This document shows, one piece after another, positions 15,267 through 24,981 of a DNA stretch of 64,000 bases; the first letter of the stretch is position 1; each line of letters begins with the position of its first letter. Both the position numbers and the translations under genes were made by a program. A model generated the notes under the pieces. It did not search any database. It was not told where the DNA came from and saw nothing but the letters and a program-made list of their open reading frames with translations. Where the stretch lies: the NCBI GenBank assembly GCA_048594885.1, contig JBMDXB010000112.1, positions 181,316 to 245,315 of the forward strand, written 5' to 3'. The DNA is from JBMDXB01 sp048594885 (GTDB taxonomy: Bacteria > Acidobacteriota > Vicinamibacteria > Vicinamibacterales > 2-12-FULL-66-21).

Positions 15267-17876
15267 ATGAGGCGAATCCTCGTTCCCATTTGTCTGCTGC
15301 TGGTGCTCGCGTCGTCGTCGCCAGGCGCTCGCCAGGAGTTCATCGTCGAACAGAGCATCTCGTCGGAGTACCCGGCGGACGACGTGCTGATTCGCAGCCT
15401 CCAGTTGATGGGAGAGCGCGCCAAGGCAGCGGAGACCGCGCTGCAGAAGGCGCCAGACCGGTCGGCGACGTTCGACCTCCTCCTGAAGGCCGGCCGCCGC
15501 GGCGACGCGCTCGACGTGCTGGAGCGGATCGTCGAGAGACGTCCCGAGGAGATGCGCGCAGCCTTTGCGGCCATCGGTTCTGCGGGCCGCGATTTCGCGG
15601 CCGACAAGGCACGCGATCATGCGCAACGGCTTCGCGGGCTCGTGGAGCGCGCGAAGGCGCGGCTCGCGGCGCTGCCGCGCGACGAGGCGGCGCGCGTCGC
15701 GCGCGCCCTGGTCAGCGTCGAGTCCGAGCTCGCGATCGGGACGAACTCGAACCCGTGGCGGCAGCTCCTCGCCGCCTTCGTGTCCGAGTATGCGGAGACG
15801 CCAGAGGCGGCACTGGCGCGCGTGGACGTGCTCGCCAGCGACTATGACCGGCGCGGAGCCGAACGGGTCGCGGCGCTCGAGGCGTTTGCCCGCGAACACC
15901 CGGGCACCATCGCAGGCGCCAAGGCGCTGCACCAGATTGGATTCGACCTGGCGCACAACGCGATCATGTTCGGCGAACGCGAAGGCTCCGATCCGACGGG
16001 CCGCTTCTTTCGCCTGATGGACATCGTGAACGAGCTGCGCAGCGGACGGTATCCCGCGTCGGAGTGGGTCGACAAGGCGCTGTCGCTCGCGCTTGAATTC
16101 CGCGCTTACAAACCTTCGTACTCCGCAGCAAACGTGAAACGGATGCTGGACGCGTACGATGCGCTATTGCCGGCAATCGCCGAACGGTTCGAACACGATC
16201 CGAACGATGGGCTCTCGCTCTTCGCCAGCTATCGCTATGGGCTCGGTCTGCTGTTTCCAGGGAAGGCCGATGCGCTTGCCCACACCGAGGACGCCTTCAG
16301 CCGGCTGGAGCGCATGGTGCGAAATCCGGATAGAGTGCGGCTCGAGCGAGCCGATTTCTATGTCAGGTCCGCCAAAGCGAGTGACGAAGGCGGCGGGCCC
16401 GCCGTGCGTGCCAAGGGCATCGCGCTCCTCGACTCGCTGGTGAACTCTGCATCCGGCTTCGGCCGGCGCAAGGCGCTCGCCACCCTGGCAAGGCTGCGAT
16501 TCGGCGACGGCGACGATGCTGCGGCGGGACCGTTGTACCGCGCCTACGTTGCGGACTATCCCGACAGCCCGTACGCGTGGGTGGCGGCGTTACGCGCCGC
16601 CGAGTGCGAAGAATCGTCCGCGCCGGCGCGCGCGGCGGACCTGTTTCGCGCGGCCGCGCAGCGATACGCGGCCAATCCGCCAGCGCGGGTCCTCGGGCAC
16701 GCCTATGCTGCGCGCGCGCTCGAGGCAGCGGCTAACTTCGGCGGCGCGCTCGCGGAGTACCGCGCGGCCGCCGATTCGTGGGATCGCGACTACGGCGAAC
16801 GCTACTCCCTCTACTCCCGGCGACAGCAGCCTCCCGAGAATCCCTTCGAATTCGTCGATCCGGCCCAGGTGACGCGCGAGGATCTTCGCCGTCGCACTGG
16901 TGATCTCGATCGGGCGTTGAGCGTCCGCGGCGGCGAATCGATTGCCCGCGCGCGATGGCTGCTCGGTCGCAGCCGCTGGAACGATGCGGCGGCGGCAGCA
17001 GCCTCCTTCGTCACGGCGCATCCCTCGTCGCCGCTTGCGGCGGAGGCGCGGTTTCTCGGCAATCGCGCGCGGCTGGAGACGGCTCTCGAACTCGTCGATG
17101 CCGAGGCCGCCTCGCCCGATCTGGACGGCGCTTTCGAGGCGCTGAAGACGTTGGAGCAACAGCCGCCGGACTTTGCCGTGATCGGAGCGCTCATCACGCG
17201 CGCCACGCTGCTGCGTCTTCTGGGCAAGTCGGCTGAAGCGGAGCCCCTCATGGCGCAGGCGATGCGCGGCTGGGCGGCGCTCGATCGCGGGGCGAAGCAG
17301 CCGGCGCGCCGCACGGACGTCGCGCGCGACGTCGTCGACATCCGAAATGCCGTGTTCCGTCCGCGAGGCGACGGCGTGTTCGCGAACGGCCACGGCTGGA
17401 ATGCCTTCCGTTGGGAGTCCGCCTCGTCGCCGCATTACGTCGTGAATCCAGTATTGCGTGTGAAGCGGCACGATGGTGAAACGGAACAGGTCACGGCATA
17501 CGACCCATTTCCGGCACACGACAACGTGCTGTTCCTGGATCCCGATCGGCGCCTGATCCTCGAACGCATCATCCGGAAAATCGGCGGCAGCAAGCGTCGT
17601 CCCTGGACGCAGGTGATGCAGACGCCGAACCGGCCCGCCGGGCCGTCGCTCGAGGTGCTCGCCTTCTGGAAGCCGTTCTTCTTCGTGCAACCGGGCCACT
17701 GGGGAGGCTGGGTCTTCGAGACCTATCCGATCGTCACCGAGATCGAGTTCGTGGATGCGGCGCGGACGCGCGCGGCGGTCAAGGTCACCGTGGGCTATTC
17801 GGGCTGCACCGTGCAGCTCGCGAAGAAGAATGGCGCCTGGGTGGCCACGGAGCTGACCAACTTCTGGATCACGTAG
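15267..17876 (+). CDS. Large exported TPR-like repeat protein
   Basis: An 869-residue protein with a signal peptide (MRRILVPICLLLVLASSSPGA). Most of it is alpha-helical with irregular 34-residue-like repeats (pairs such as GPLYRAYVADYPDSPYAWVAALRA, FRAAAQRYAANPP) resembling TPR/Sel1 or YbgF-type solenoids. The last 200 residues change to beta-rich sequence (YVVNPVLRVKRHDG, GHWGGWVFETYPIVTEIEF), perhaps a separate binding domain. It is probably periplasmic or surface-bound in protein-protein contacts. It is convergent with the DUF1501 gene. No family name can be assigned with confidence. Confidence 0.75.
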   Translation: MRRILVPICLLLVLASSSPGARQEFIVEQSISSEYPADDVLIRSLQLMGERAKAAETALQKAPDRSATFDLLLKAGRRGDALDVLERIVERRPEEMRAAFAAIGSAGRDFAADKARDHAQRLRGLVERAKARLAALPRDEAARVARALVSVESELAIGTNSNPWRQLLAAFVSEYAETPEAALARVDVLASDYDRRGAERVAALEAFAREHPGTIAGAKALHQIGFDLAHNAIMFGEREGSDPTGRFFRLMDIVNELRSGRYPASEWVDKALSLALEFRAYKPSYSAANVKRMLDAYDALLPAIAERFEHDPNDGLSLFASYRYGLGLLFPGKADALAHTEDAFSRLERMVRNPDRVRLERADFYVRSAKASDEGGGPAVRAKGIALLDSLVNSASGFGRRKALATLARLRFGDGDDAAAGPLYRAYVADYPDSPYAWVAALRAAECEESSAPARAADLFRAAAQRYAANPPARVLGHAYAARALEAAANFGGALAEYRAAADSWDRDYGERYSLYSRRQQPPENPFEFVDPAQVTREDLRRRTGDLDRALSVRGGESIARARWLLGRSRWNDAAAAAASFVTAHPSSPLAAEARFLGNRARLETALELVDAEAASPDLDGAFEALKTLEQQPPDFAVIGALITRATLLRLLGKSAEAEPLMAQAMRGWAALDRGAKQPARRTDVARDVVDIRNAVFRPRGDGVFANGHGWNAFRWESASSPHYVVNPVLRVKRHDGETEQVTAYDPFPAHDNVLFLDPDRRLILERIIRKIGGSKRRPWTQVMQTPNRPAGPSLEVLAFWKPFFFVQPGHWGGWVFETYPIVTEIEFVDAARTRAAVKVTVGYSGCTVQLAKKNGAWVATELTNFWIT

Positions 17877-17877
17877 C

Positions 17878-19353
<1,476 letters not shown>

Positions 19354-19355
19354 GT

Positions 19356-22300
19356 CTATTCCTTCGAAATCGTCTCGTCGAGATTGAGCAGCGCGTTGGC
19401 GACGAGCGTCCACGCTGCCCGCTCGGCGGCGTCGCTATCCTCCGCCGCCGATCCGCCGATCACCTGTCTCGCGCGCTCCGGATTGCGGCGGAAGTGCTCG
19501 ACGTGCAGGTTGAACGCGGCAACCACCTGATCGATCTCCGCCTGATTCGGCGTGCGCGCGACACACAGCCGGAAGCCGTACGTGGCGCGGTCAGCCGCGG
19601 CCGCGCGGCCGTCCATCATCCGCCGCGCCAGCGCGCGCGCCGCCTCGAAGAACGCCTCGTCGTTGAGCAGCGTCAGCGCCTGGAGCGGCGTGTTGGTCCT
19701 GACGCGCCGGACCGTGCACGACTCGCGGCTCGTTGCGTCCATCGTCAGGAACGCGGGATACGGCGCGCTGCGGCGGAGGAACGTATACAGGCCACGGCGA
19801 TATCGATCGTCACCCGTGCTCAACGTCCAGCGATCGTTGCTGTACGGAACTTGCCAGATGCCGTCGGGCTGCGGCGGAAACACGCTCGGGCCGCCCGTCT
19901 TGCGGCTGAGGAGACCGCTCGCCGCGAGCGTGATGTCGCGGACCATCTCCGCCTCGACGCGGAATCGCGGGCCGCGCGCCAGCAGACGATTGTACGGATC
20001 GCGCTGAGCGAGCATCTGCGAGATCGCTGATGTTTGACGATAGGCGGCCGACATCACGATCGATCGGTGCAGCGCCTTCATCCGCCAGCCCTCGTCCATG
20101 AACTTCACGGCGAGCCAGTCCAGCAAGTCGGCATGTGATGGCGCCGCGCCCTGCGTCCCGAAGTCCTCGCTCGTCTCGACCAGGCCGCGCCCGAAGAACT
20201 GCTCCCATGCGCGGTTCACGGCGACACGCGCCGTCAGCGGGTTGTCGCGGCTCACGAGCCACCGCGCCAGCCCGAGCCGGTTCGGCATCGCCTCGTCCGG
20301 CATCGCGTGCAGGACGGCAGGCACGCCCGCGTAGACCTTGTCTCCGGTGTCGAGGAAGCTGCCGCGGCGGCGGATGAACGTCGACGGCCGATCGTGACTC
20401 GGCTTCTCCTTCATCACCATCGCCGTGACGATGCCGAGGTCGCGCAGCTCTTTCTGAAGCGCGGCGATGCGATCGCGCGTGGGCTTCAGCGCCGACGCCA
20501 CGTTGCGGAATTGAGCGGTCAGATCGCGTTGCTGCTCCGGCGTCCGCTGCGCTTTCGGGACGAGCAGTGCCGGACGCAGCCTGGCCGGCACCTCCAGCAC
20601 GCGGAACGGCTGCGGCGCCGCGCTGACCGAAACGCGGAACCTGCCGATCGACTGGCCTACCGGACTGCCCGTGTGTCGGAGCGCGATCGTCAACTGCGTG
20701 GTCGGCGCGGTGCCGAACGGCTGCTCGGCGACGAAGACTGCCTGACGTCGGACGCGTCCGGCCGGATCGCGTGTTGCGTCGATGATCCAGCCGCGCGGCG
20801 CATAGGACGATCCGTCACTTGTCGAGTGGAAGTTCTCGATCGAGCCGCTGCCCGATCCATCGTCCACGCGCACTGACGTGAACGCGACGAAAGCGCCGTC
20901 GATCGACACGTCGAAGCCGTTCAGGACGAAGTTGCCGTAATGATTTCGCCCCGGACCTCGCTGCGGAAGCCGGGGATCGGGCAGCGCCTCGACGCGAACG
21001 GCACGGATGCCGGCCAGCGGAGCGTCCGCGACGATTGTGTAGACGTTGTCTCCTGGATTTGCGCCCGTCACGAGAATCGATCCGTCGTCGAGCGGCTCGT
21101 GCGTCGAATCCGCGTTCGACTCGAAGCGGACGATCGTGAGCGGCGTCCACACACGCTCGGCGGCGAGCACCGCTTGCTCCCACTTGTCCTGCGCGGCCGC
21201 GCGCGCGGGCGTCTCGGCGCGTAGCTCGGCGTTCAACGCATCGATGTTCGACTGCAGCGCCTTGCGGCGGACCTCCTGCTCCGGCGTCGGCAGATCGAGC
21301 TGCGGCTCGACGACGAAGCGGTCGCCGCCTGAGGCGATCGTGTACTCGACGTTCTCGAAGAACGCGAGCAGGTGGTAGTAGTCGCGCTGCGTGAACGGAT
21401 CGTACTTGTGGTCGTGACACTGCGCGCAGCCGATCGTCGAGCCGAGCCACACGGTCGCCGTGGTGTTGACGCGATCGACCAGCGTCTCCCAACGCGCCTC
21501 CTCGACGTCGATGCCGCCTTCCTGGTTGAGCAGCGTATTGCGATGGAAGCCGGTCGCGATCCGCTGCGCCGTCGTCGCCTTGGGCAGCATGTCGCCGGCG
21601 ATCTGCTCGATCGTGAACTGGTCGTACGGCATGTCCGCGTTGAGCGCGTCGATCACCCAGTCGCGGTACTTCCACATGACGCGCGGCCGATCCTTCTCGT
21701 AGCCGTTCGAGTCGGCATAGCGCGCGAGATCCAGCCAGGGACGCGCCCAGCGCTCGCCGTAGTGCGGCGACGCGAGCAGCCGATCGACCAGGCGTTCGTA
21801 GGCGGCCGCCCGCGTGGACGATGCAGCGTCCGCTACCACCGCATCGACTTCCTCGACGCTCGGCGGCAGGCCGACGAGATCGAGAAACACGCGGCGGACG
21901 AGCGTCTCGAGCGGCGCCTCGGGCGAAGGCGTGAGCCCTTCCTTCTCCAGGCGCGCGAGCACGAAGCGATCGATGTCGTTGACGATCCACTTCCCGTCGC
22001 GAACGGGGGGAAGCGGCGGCGCCGCAGGCTTCACGTAGGCCCAGTGCTGTGGCGCGCTCGCGGGCGCGACGGGTGCTGGCGACGCCGGCCACACGGCGCC
22101 CTGGTCGATCCACGCGCGGATCAGCGCGACCTGCGCCGGCGTCAGCGGATCGCCTTCCTTGGGCATCGGATCGTCGCCGTCGAGTCCGAGGATGCGGCGG
22201 ACGATCAGACTGTCGGCGCTGCGGCCGGGCACGAGCACCGGTCCCGACTCTCCGCCGCGCATCGCCGCGTCGCGGTCGTCGAGCCGCAGTCCACCGCGGA

Positions 22301-22484
22301 CTTTCGCGCTGGCGCTATGGCACTTGTAGCAGGAGGCCTGGAGGATTGGCTGGATGTCGCGGACGAAGTTGACCGGCTGAGTCGACAGTGCCTGCGGCGG
22401 CCGCTCCGCCATCGAGGCGCGGGCGGCGATCGCGACGAGCAACAGCGCGAGCGCGGAGACGAGACGGCGGGGGTGCGGTCTCAT
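19356..22484 (-). CDS. PSD1/DUF1549/DUF1553 c-type cytochrome protein (internal start)
   Basis: A 1042-residue unit beginning MRPHPRRLVSALALLLVAI, a signal peptide cleaved near ARASMA. Order: a planctomycete-type cytochrome C domain with CYKCH heme site (ILQASCYKCHSA); DUF1549 (ARPWLDLARYADSNGYEKDR) with a second heme site CAQCHDHKYDP; a beta-sandwich middle section; and DUF1553 (SRDNPLTARVAVNRAWEQF, NTPLQALTLLNDEAF). Such proteins pair with DUF1501 enzymes, which follow here. Listed separately because the signal peptide argues for independent initiation even though the frame is continuous with ctaA upstream. Confidence 0.75.
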   Translation of the reverse strand: MRPHPRRLVSALALLLVAIAARASMAERPPQALSTQPVNFVRDIQPILQASCYKCHSASAKVRGGLRLDDRDAAMRGGESGPVLVPGRSADSLIVRRILGLDGDDPMPKEGDPLTPAQVALIRAWIDQGAVWPASPAPVAPASAPQHWAYVKPAAPPLPPVRDGKWIVNDIDRFVLARLEKEGLTPSPEAPLETLVRRVFLDLVGLPPSVEEVDAVVADAASSTRAAAYERLVDRLLASPHYGERWARPWLDLARYADSNGYEKDRPRVMWKYRDWVIDALNADMPYDQFTIEQIAGDMLPKATTAQRIATGFHRNTLLNQEGGIDVEEARWETLVDRVNTTATVWLGSTIGCAQCHDHKYDPFTQRDYYHLLAFFENVEYTIASGGDRFVVEPQLDLPTPEQEVRRKALQSNIDALNAELRAETPARAAAQDKWEQAVLAAERVWTPLTIVRFESNADSTHEPLDDGSILVTGANPGDNVYTIVADAPLAGIRAVRVEALPDPRLPQRGPGRNHYGNFVLNGFDVSIDGAFVAFTSVRVDDGSGSGSIENFHSTSDGSSYAPRGWIIDATRDPAGRVRRQAVFVAEQPFGTAPTTQLTIALRHTGSPVGQSIGRFRVSVSAAPQPFRVLEVPARLRPALLVPKAQRTPEQQRDLTAQFRNVASALKPTRDRIAALQKELRDLGIVTAMVMKEKPSHDRPSTFIRRRGSFLDTGDKVYAGVPAVLHAMPDEAMPNRLGLARWLVSRDNPLTARVAVNRAWEQFFGRGLVETSEDFGTQGAAPSHADLLDWLAVKFMDEGWRMKALHRSIVMSAAYRQTSAISQMLAQRDPYNRLLARGPRFRVEAEMVRDITLAASGLLSRKTGGPSVFPPQPDGIWQVPYSNDRWTLSTGDDRYRRGLYTFLRRSAPYPAFLTMDATSRESCTVRRVRTNTPLQALTLLNDEAFFEAARALARRMMDGRAAAADRATYGFRLCVARTPNQAEIDQVVAAFNLHVEHFRRNPERARQVIGGSAAEDSDAAERAAWTLVANALLNLDETISKE

Positions 22485-23588
22485 AAGGGCCGTAGGGCGT
22501 ACGTCATGATACGACACGTCAGTCCCTCGTCCCTGGTCCCCAGTCACGGGTCCCTGGTCATGGGTCCTTGGTCGTTGGTCCCTGGTCGTTGGTCCAGGGA
22601 CCCGAGACCCCGGACGAGGGACCCGTGACCCGTGACGAGGGACGAGGGACAAGGGACTAGGGACCCCGTGCCCAGGGACTGGCGCGCGTCCCAGCGCGCT
22701 CGCGGCGAGCAACACAAAGGCGATCCAGATCGCATCCGCGACGAAGAGGTGGACCATTTGCATCCAGATGGGCGCGAGCAGCGCGACGTTGAGCGCGCCG
22801 AGCGCGAGTTGCGCGCCAGAGGCAATCGCCACGATCCGCGCGGTCCGCATGGCGGACGGCCCCCGTCCTCTCGCCAGCCGCGCCGCGGCGAACATCAGGG
22901 CGACTGACGCGATCACGGCGAAGAATGGGTGCAGCAGGCGCAGCCGAATCAGCAGGTGGGACGTCGGCGAAAGATCCGCTTCCAGCGCGGCGGACAGCGA
23001 ACCATGGGGAAAGAGCGTATCCCCGAGCGCGGCGACCGCTCCGCTCGTTCCCGTCAGGAGCAGACCAAGCGAGAGAACGAGCAGCGCGACGGCCGTCCCC
23101 GGCTTCTCGCGCGGCCGGAGCGCAGCGCCGCCCGAGAGCCACCACGCCGTGAGCGCCAGCCACGCGAGCAGGATGAACGTGTTCAGCAGGTGCACCGCCA
23201 TGAACAGTGCGCGCGCCATCGTCGCGTTGTCAGCCACCAACTGAAAGAGGACGAGACCGGCGCCGACGGCCGCCTCGGTGAGCATGAAGAACACCGTCCA
23301 GACAGCCCCGCGTCTGGCCGGATGGCCCGGCGCGCAGGCGCGCCACACCCACACGAGCAGCGCGACGACGGCCAGCAGCGCGAGACCGCTGGTGAGACGA
23401 TGCGAGAACTCGATGAGGGTCGCCGTCGTCGGGGTGCGCGGGATGATGACGCCGTTGCAGAGCGGCCAGTGCTCGCCGCACCCGGCGCCCGATCCCGTGG
23501 CGCGCACGTATGCGCCCCATAGAATGACGGCGACGTTGTAGCCGAGCACGAACCACGCGAACCTCGCCAGCCGCTGCATCAGAATCAT
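19356..23588 (-). CDS. Heme A synthase (CtaA/COX15) in one open frame with a PSD1 cytochrome
   Basis: One uninterrupted 1410-codon frame. Residues 1-300 are a CtaA/COX15 heme A synthase: eight membrane helices, the Cys pair in GAGCGEHWPLCNG, and heme-binding His in EFSHRLTSG, AVHLLNTF, HPFFAVIAS and QMVHLFVAD. It converts heme O to heme A for cytochrome oxidase. Residues about 300-365 are low-complexity (RVPGPTTRDQRPRTHDQG) encoded by a heptamer array. A Met at 22484 then begins a typical signal peptide and a full PSD1 protein. Without a stop in between, a ribosome starting at the ctaA ATG would make a fusion; the second protein probably also starts on its own. Confidence 0.8.
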   Translation of the reverse strand: MILMQRLARFAWFVLGYNVAVILWGAYVRATGSGAGCGEHWPLCNGVIIPRTPTTATLIEFSHRLTSGLALLAVVALLVWVWRACAPGHPARRGAVWTVFFMLTEAAVGAGLVLFQLVADNATMARALFMAVHLLNTFILLAWLALTAWWLSGGAALRPREKPGTAVALLVLSLGLLLTGTSGAVAALGDTLFPHGSLSAALEADLSPTSHLLIRLRLLHPFFAVIASVALMFAAARLARGRGPSAMRTARIVAIASGAQLALGALNVALLAPIWMQMVHLFVADAIWIAFVLLAASALGRAPVPGHGVPSPLSLVPRHGSRVPRPGSRVPGPTTRDQRPRTHDQGPVTGDQGRGTDVSYHDVRPTALMRPHPRRLVSALALLLVAIAARASMAERPPQALSTQPVNFVRDIQPILQASCYKCHSASAKVRGGLRLDDRDAAMRGGESGPVLVPGRSADSLIVRRILGLDGDDPMPKEGDPLTPAQVALIRAWIDQGAVWPASPAPVAPASAPQHWAYVKPAAPPLPPVRDGKWIVNDIDRFVLARLEKEGLTPSPEAPLETLVRRVFLDLVGLPPSVEEVDAVVADAASSTRAAAYERLVDRLLASPHYGERWARPWLDLARYADSNGYEKDRPRVMWKYRDWVIDALNADMPYDQFTIEQIAGDMLPKATTAQRIATGFHRNTLLNQEGGIDVEEARWETLVDRVNTTATVWLGSTIGCAQCHDHKYDPFTQRDYYHLLAFFENVEYTIASGGDRFVVEPQLDLPTPEQEVRRKALQSNIDALNAELRAETPARAAAQDKWEQAVLAAERVWTPLTIVRFESNADSTHEPLDDGSILVTGANPGDNVYTIVADAPLAGIRAVRVEALPDPRLPQRGPGRNHYGNFVLNGFDVSIDGAFVAFTSVRVDDGSGSGSIENFHSTSDGSSYAPRGWIIDATRDPAGRVRRQAVFVAEQPFGTAPTTQLTIALRHTGSPVGQSIGRFRVSVSAAPQPFRVLEVPARLRPALLVPKAQRTPEQQRDLTAQFRNVASALKPTRDRIAALQKELRDLGIVTAMVMKEKPSHDRPSTFIRRRGSFLDTGDKVYAGVPAVLHAMPDEAMPNRLGLARWLVSRDNPLTARVAVNRAWEQFFGRGLVETSEDFGTQGAAPSHADLLDWLAVKFMDEGWRMKALHRSIVMSAAYRQTSAISQMLAQRDPYNRLLARGPRFRVEAEMVRDITLAASGLLSRKTGGPSVFPPQPDGIWQVPYSNDRWTLSTGDDRYRRGLYTFLRRSAPYPAFLTMDATSRESCTVRRVRTNTPLQALTLLNDEAFFEAARALARRMMDGRAAAADRATYGFRLCVARTPNQAEIDQVVAAFNLHVEHFRRNPERARQVIGGSAAEDSDAAERAAWTLVANALLNLDETISKE
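22521..22674. repeat. Heptamer array between ctaA and PSD1 regions
   Basis: Twenty-two strictly 7-bp units. The first eleven read GGTCxxx (for example GGTCCCT, GGTCGTT); from about 22598 they read GGACxxx (GGACCCG, GGACGAG), so the array is inverted about its centre and could fold into a long hairpin. It contains no stop in the ctaA frame. Confidence 0.93.
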
Positions 23589-23626
23589 TATCCGTCGGCG
23601 TGACCAGGGTGGGGCAGAATGGCGGC

Positions 23627-24337
23627 GTGACCCTCAGCGTGATCATCCCGGCGTACAACGAGGAGCAGTACTTGCCGCGCACGCTCGAGGCGATCGCGGA
23701 GGCGCGACGGCAGTATCCGTGTGAGGTGGTGGTCGTCGACAACGACAGCACGGATCGCACGGCGGCCATCGCCGCCGCGTTCGGCGCCCGCGTCGTCCGC
23801 GAGAACGTGCGCAACATTGCCACCGTGCGCAACACCGGCGCAGCCGCGGCGACGGGCAGCGTGCTCGTGTTCGTCGACGCCGATACCGAGGTGGGCGCGA
23901 CGACGCTGCGCGATATCGCGACAGCGATGCAGCAGGCGTCCGTGATTGGCGGCGCGGTCGCCGTCGCCTACACTCCGTTCCGCCGCTGGTGGGTCCGCTG
24001 GTACATGAAAGGCTGGGCCTTCTGGGGCGCGGTCTTCAGGATGGCGCAAGGGGCCGCGCACTTCTGCCGCAGCGATGTGTTCCACGAGATCGGCGGCTAC
24101 GACTCGTCGATCTACGTCGGCGAGGACATCCATTTCTACTGGCGGCTGCGCCGCTACGCGCGCCGCAACCATCGCCTCGTGCGGTTGATCGACACCTCGC
24201 GCGTGCGCACTTCGTCGAGACGGTTCGACAAGATGCCGCCCGTCCGGCTGCTGATCGTGACACACCCGCTCTTGATTCTGCTGAACTGGAGGCGGCGTGG
24301 CGCGTGGCGGGACTGGTACGACCGCGCCGTGCGCTGA
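23627..24337 (+). CDS. Family 2 glycosyltransferase
   Basis: A 236-residue GT-A fold enzyme: LSVIIPAYNEEQYLPRTL at the N-terminus, VVVDNDSTDRT nucleotide-binding loop, the VDADTE metal-binding DxD motif (about residues 85-90), and a GEDIHFYWRLRR acceptor-side motif. It transfers a sugar from a nucleotide donor to a lipid or glycan acceptor. The C-terminal helix (VRLLIVTHPLLILLN) may be membrane-associated. GTG at 23627 is preferred over one at 23600, which would leave only 11 bp to the divergent ctaA start. No glycan cluster surrounds it. Confidence 0.87.
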   Translation: MTLSVIIPAYNEEQYLPRTLEAIAEARRQYPCEVVVVDNDSTDRTAAIAAAFGARVVRENVRNIATVRNTGAAAATGSVLVFVDADTEVGATTLRDIATAMQQASVIGGAVAVAYTPFRRWWVRWYMKGWAFWGAVFRMAQGAAHFCRSDVFHEIGGYDSSIYVGEDIHFYWRLRRYARRNHRLVRLIDTSRVRTSSRRFDKMPPVRLLIVTHPLLILLNWRRRGAWRDWYDRAVR

Positions 24338-24373
24338 AGCGCCCGAGGTCACGACCAGCGTCAGGTGAGACGC

Positions 24374-24850
24374 TCAGTGCGGCAGCTTGCCGGTGATCTT
24401 GAGGATCCACCGCATGCACTTGTGCCCGAAGTCGCCGCCGTACATCATCGGGCACGCGCCGGCAATCACGCTGATGTCGTGCTGACGGCAGTACTCGACG
24501 GCGTCGGCGGAGACGCTCGTCCCCGTCGCGATGGATTGATGCATCCAGACGCGGCGGACGCCCGCGGCGTCGCAGTCGCGAACGATCTTCTCGGTGGCGT
24601 CCGGCCGCGTGATGATCACGGCGCCGTCGACGCCGCCGGCAATCGACCGCACATCCGGGTAACAGCGATCGCCTTCGAAGGTCTCCATGTTCGGATTCAC
24701 GGCGAACACCTCGTGCGCGGTCTTCTTCAACTGCCGGTAGATCAGGTTGCCGACCGGATGATGGCTGTTGTCGCGCGACACGCCGACGACGGCGATGCGC
24801 TTCTGGGCGAGGAAATCGTGCACCTTTGCGTCGAGGGTGGAAGGGGTCAT
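24374..24850 (-). CDS. CoA-binding (YccU-type) Rossmann protein
   Basis: A 158-residue CoA_binding_2 protein. The N-terminal Rossmann signature is KRIAVVGVSRDNSHHPVGN, followed by VFAVNPNM and DGAVIITRP, and a C-terminal Cys/Met-rich segment (IAGACPMMYGG). The family binds CoA or nucleotides without a firmly known reaction. ATG at 24850 is preceded by GAGGGA; an upstream ATG would add basic, non-conserved sequence. Convergent with the glycosyltransferase gene. Confidence 0.9.
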   Translation of the reverse strand: MTPSTLDAKVHDFLAQKRIAVVGVSRDNSHHPVGNLIYRQLKKTAHEVFAVNPNMETFEGDRCYPDVRSIAGGVDGAVIITRPDATEKIVRDCDAAGVRRVWMHQSIATGTSVSADAVEYCRQHDISVIAGACPMMYGGDFGHKCMRWILKITGKLPH

Positions 24851-24937
24851 GGGTCCCTCTCGATCTCGAATGGCGGAAATCCGCCGAGATTGTCTCGATC
24901 CCGTGTGACCATGCATACGCCGCACCCGTCAGCCGGC

Positions 24938-24943
24938 TATAAT
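24938..24943 (+). promoter_or_regulatory. -10 box TATAAT for the SGNH/DUF1080 gene
   Basis: A perfect TATAAT in GC-rich surroundings. It would start transcription near 24950, five bases before one ATG (24955) and about 30 before the Shine-Dalgarno-supported ATG at 24982. Confidence 0.55.
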
Positions 24944-24981
24944 CCGCCGCTCCGATGGACTTCAGGCGCCAGGTGAACGAC

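Noticed and set aside
20815..22113. 432-codon minus-strand frame in the PSD1 region
   Set aside because: Same strand but another frame of the PSD1 gene, Arg-rich without motif; PSD1, DUF1549 and DUF1553 motifs define the real frame.
22521..22674. Possible CRISPR array
   Set aside because: Units are 7 bp and contiguous, without unique spacers or cas genes; the same applies to the other arrays.
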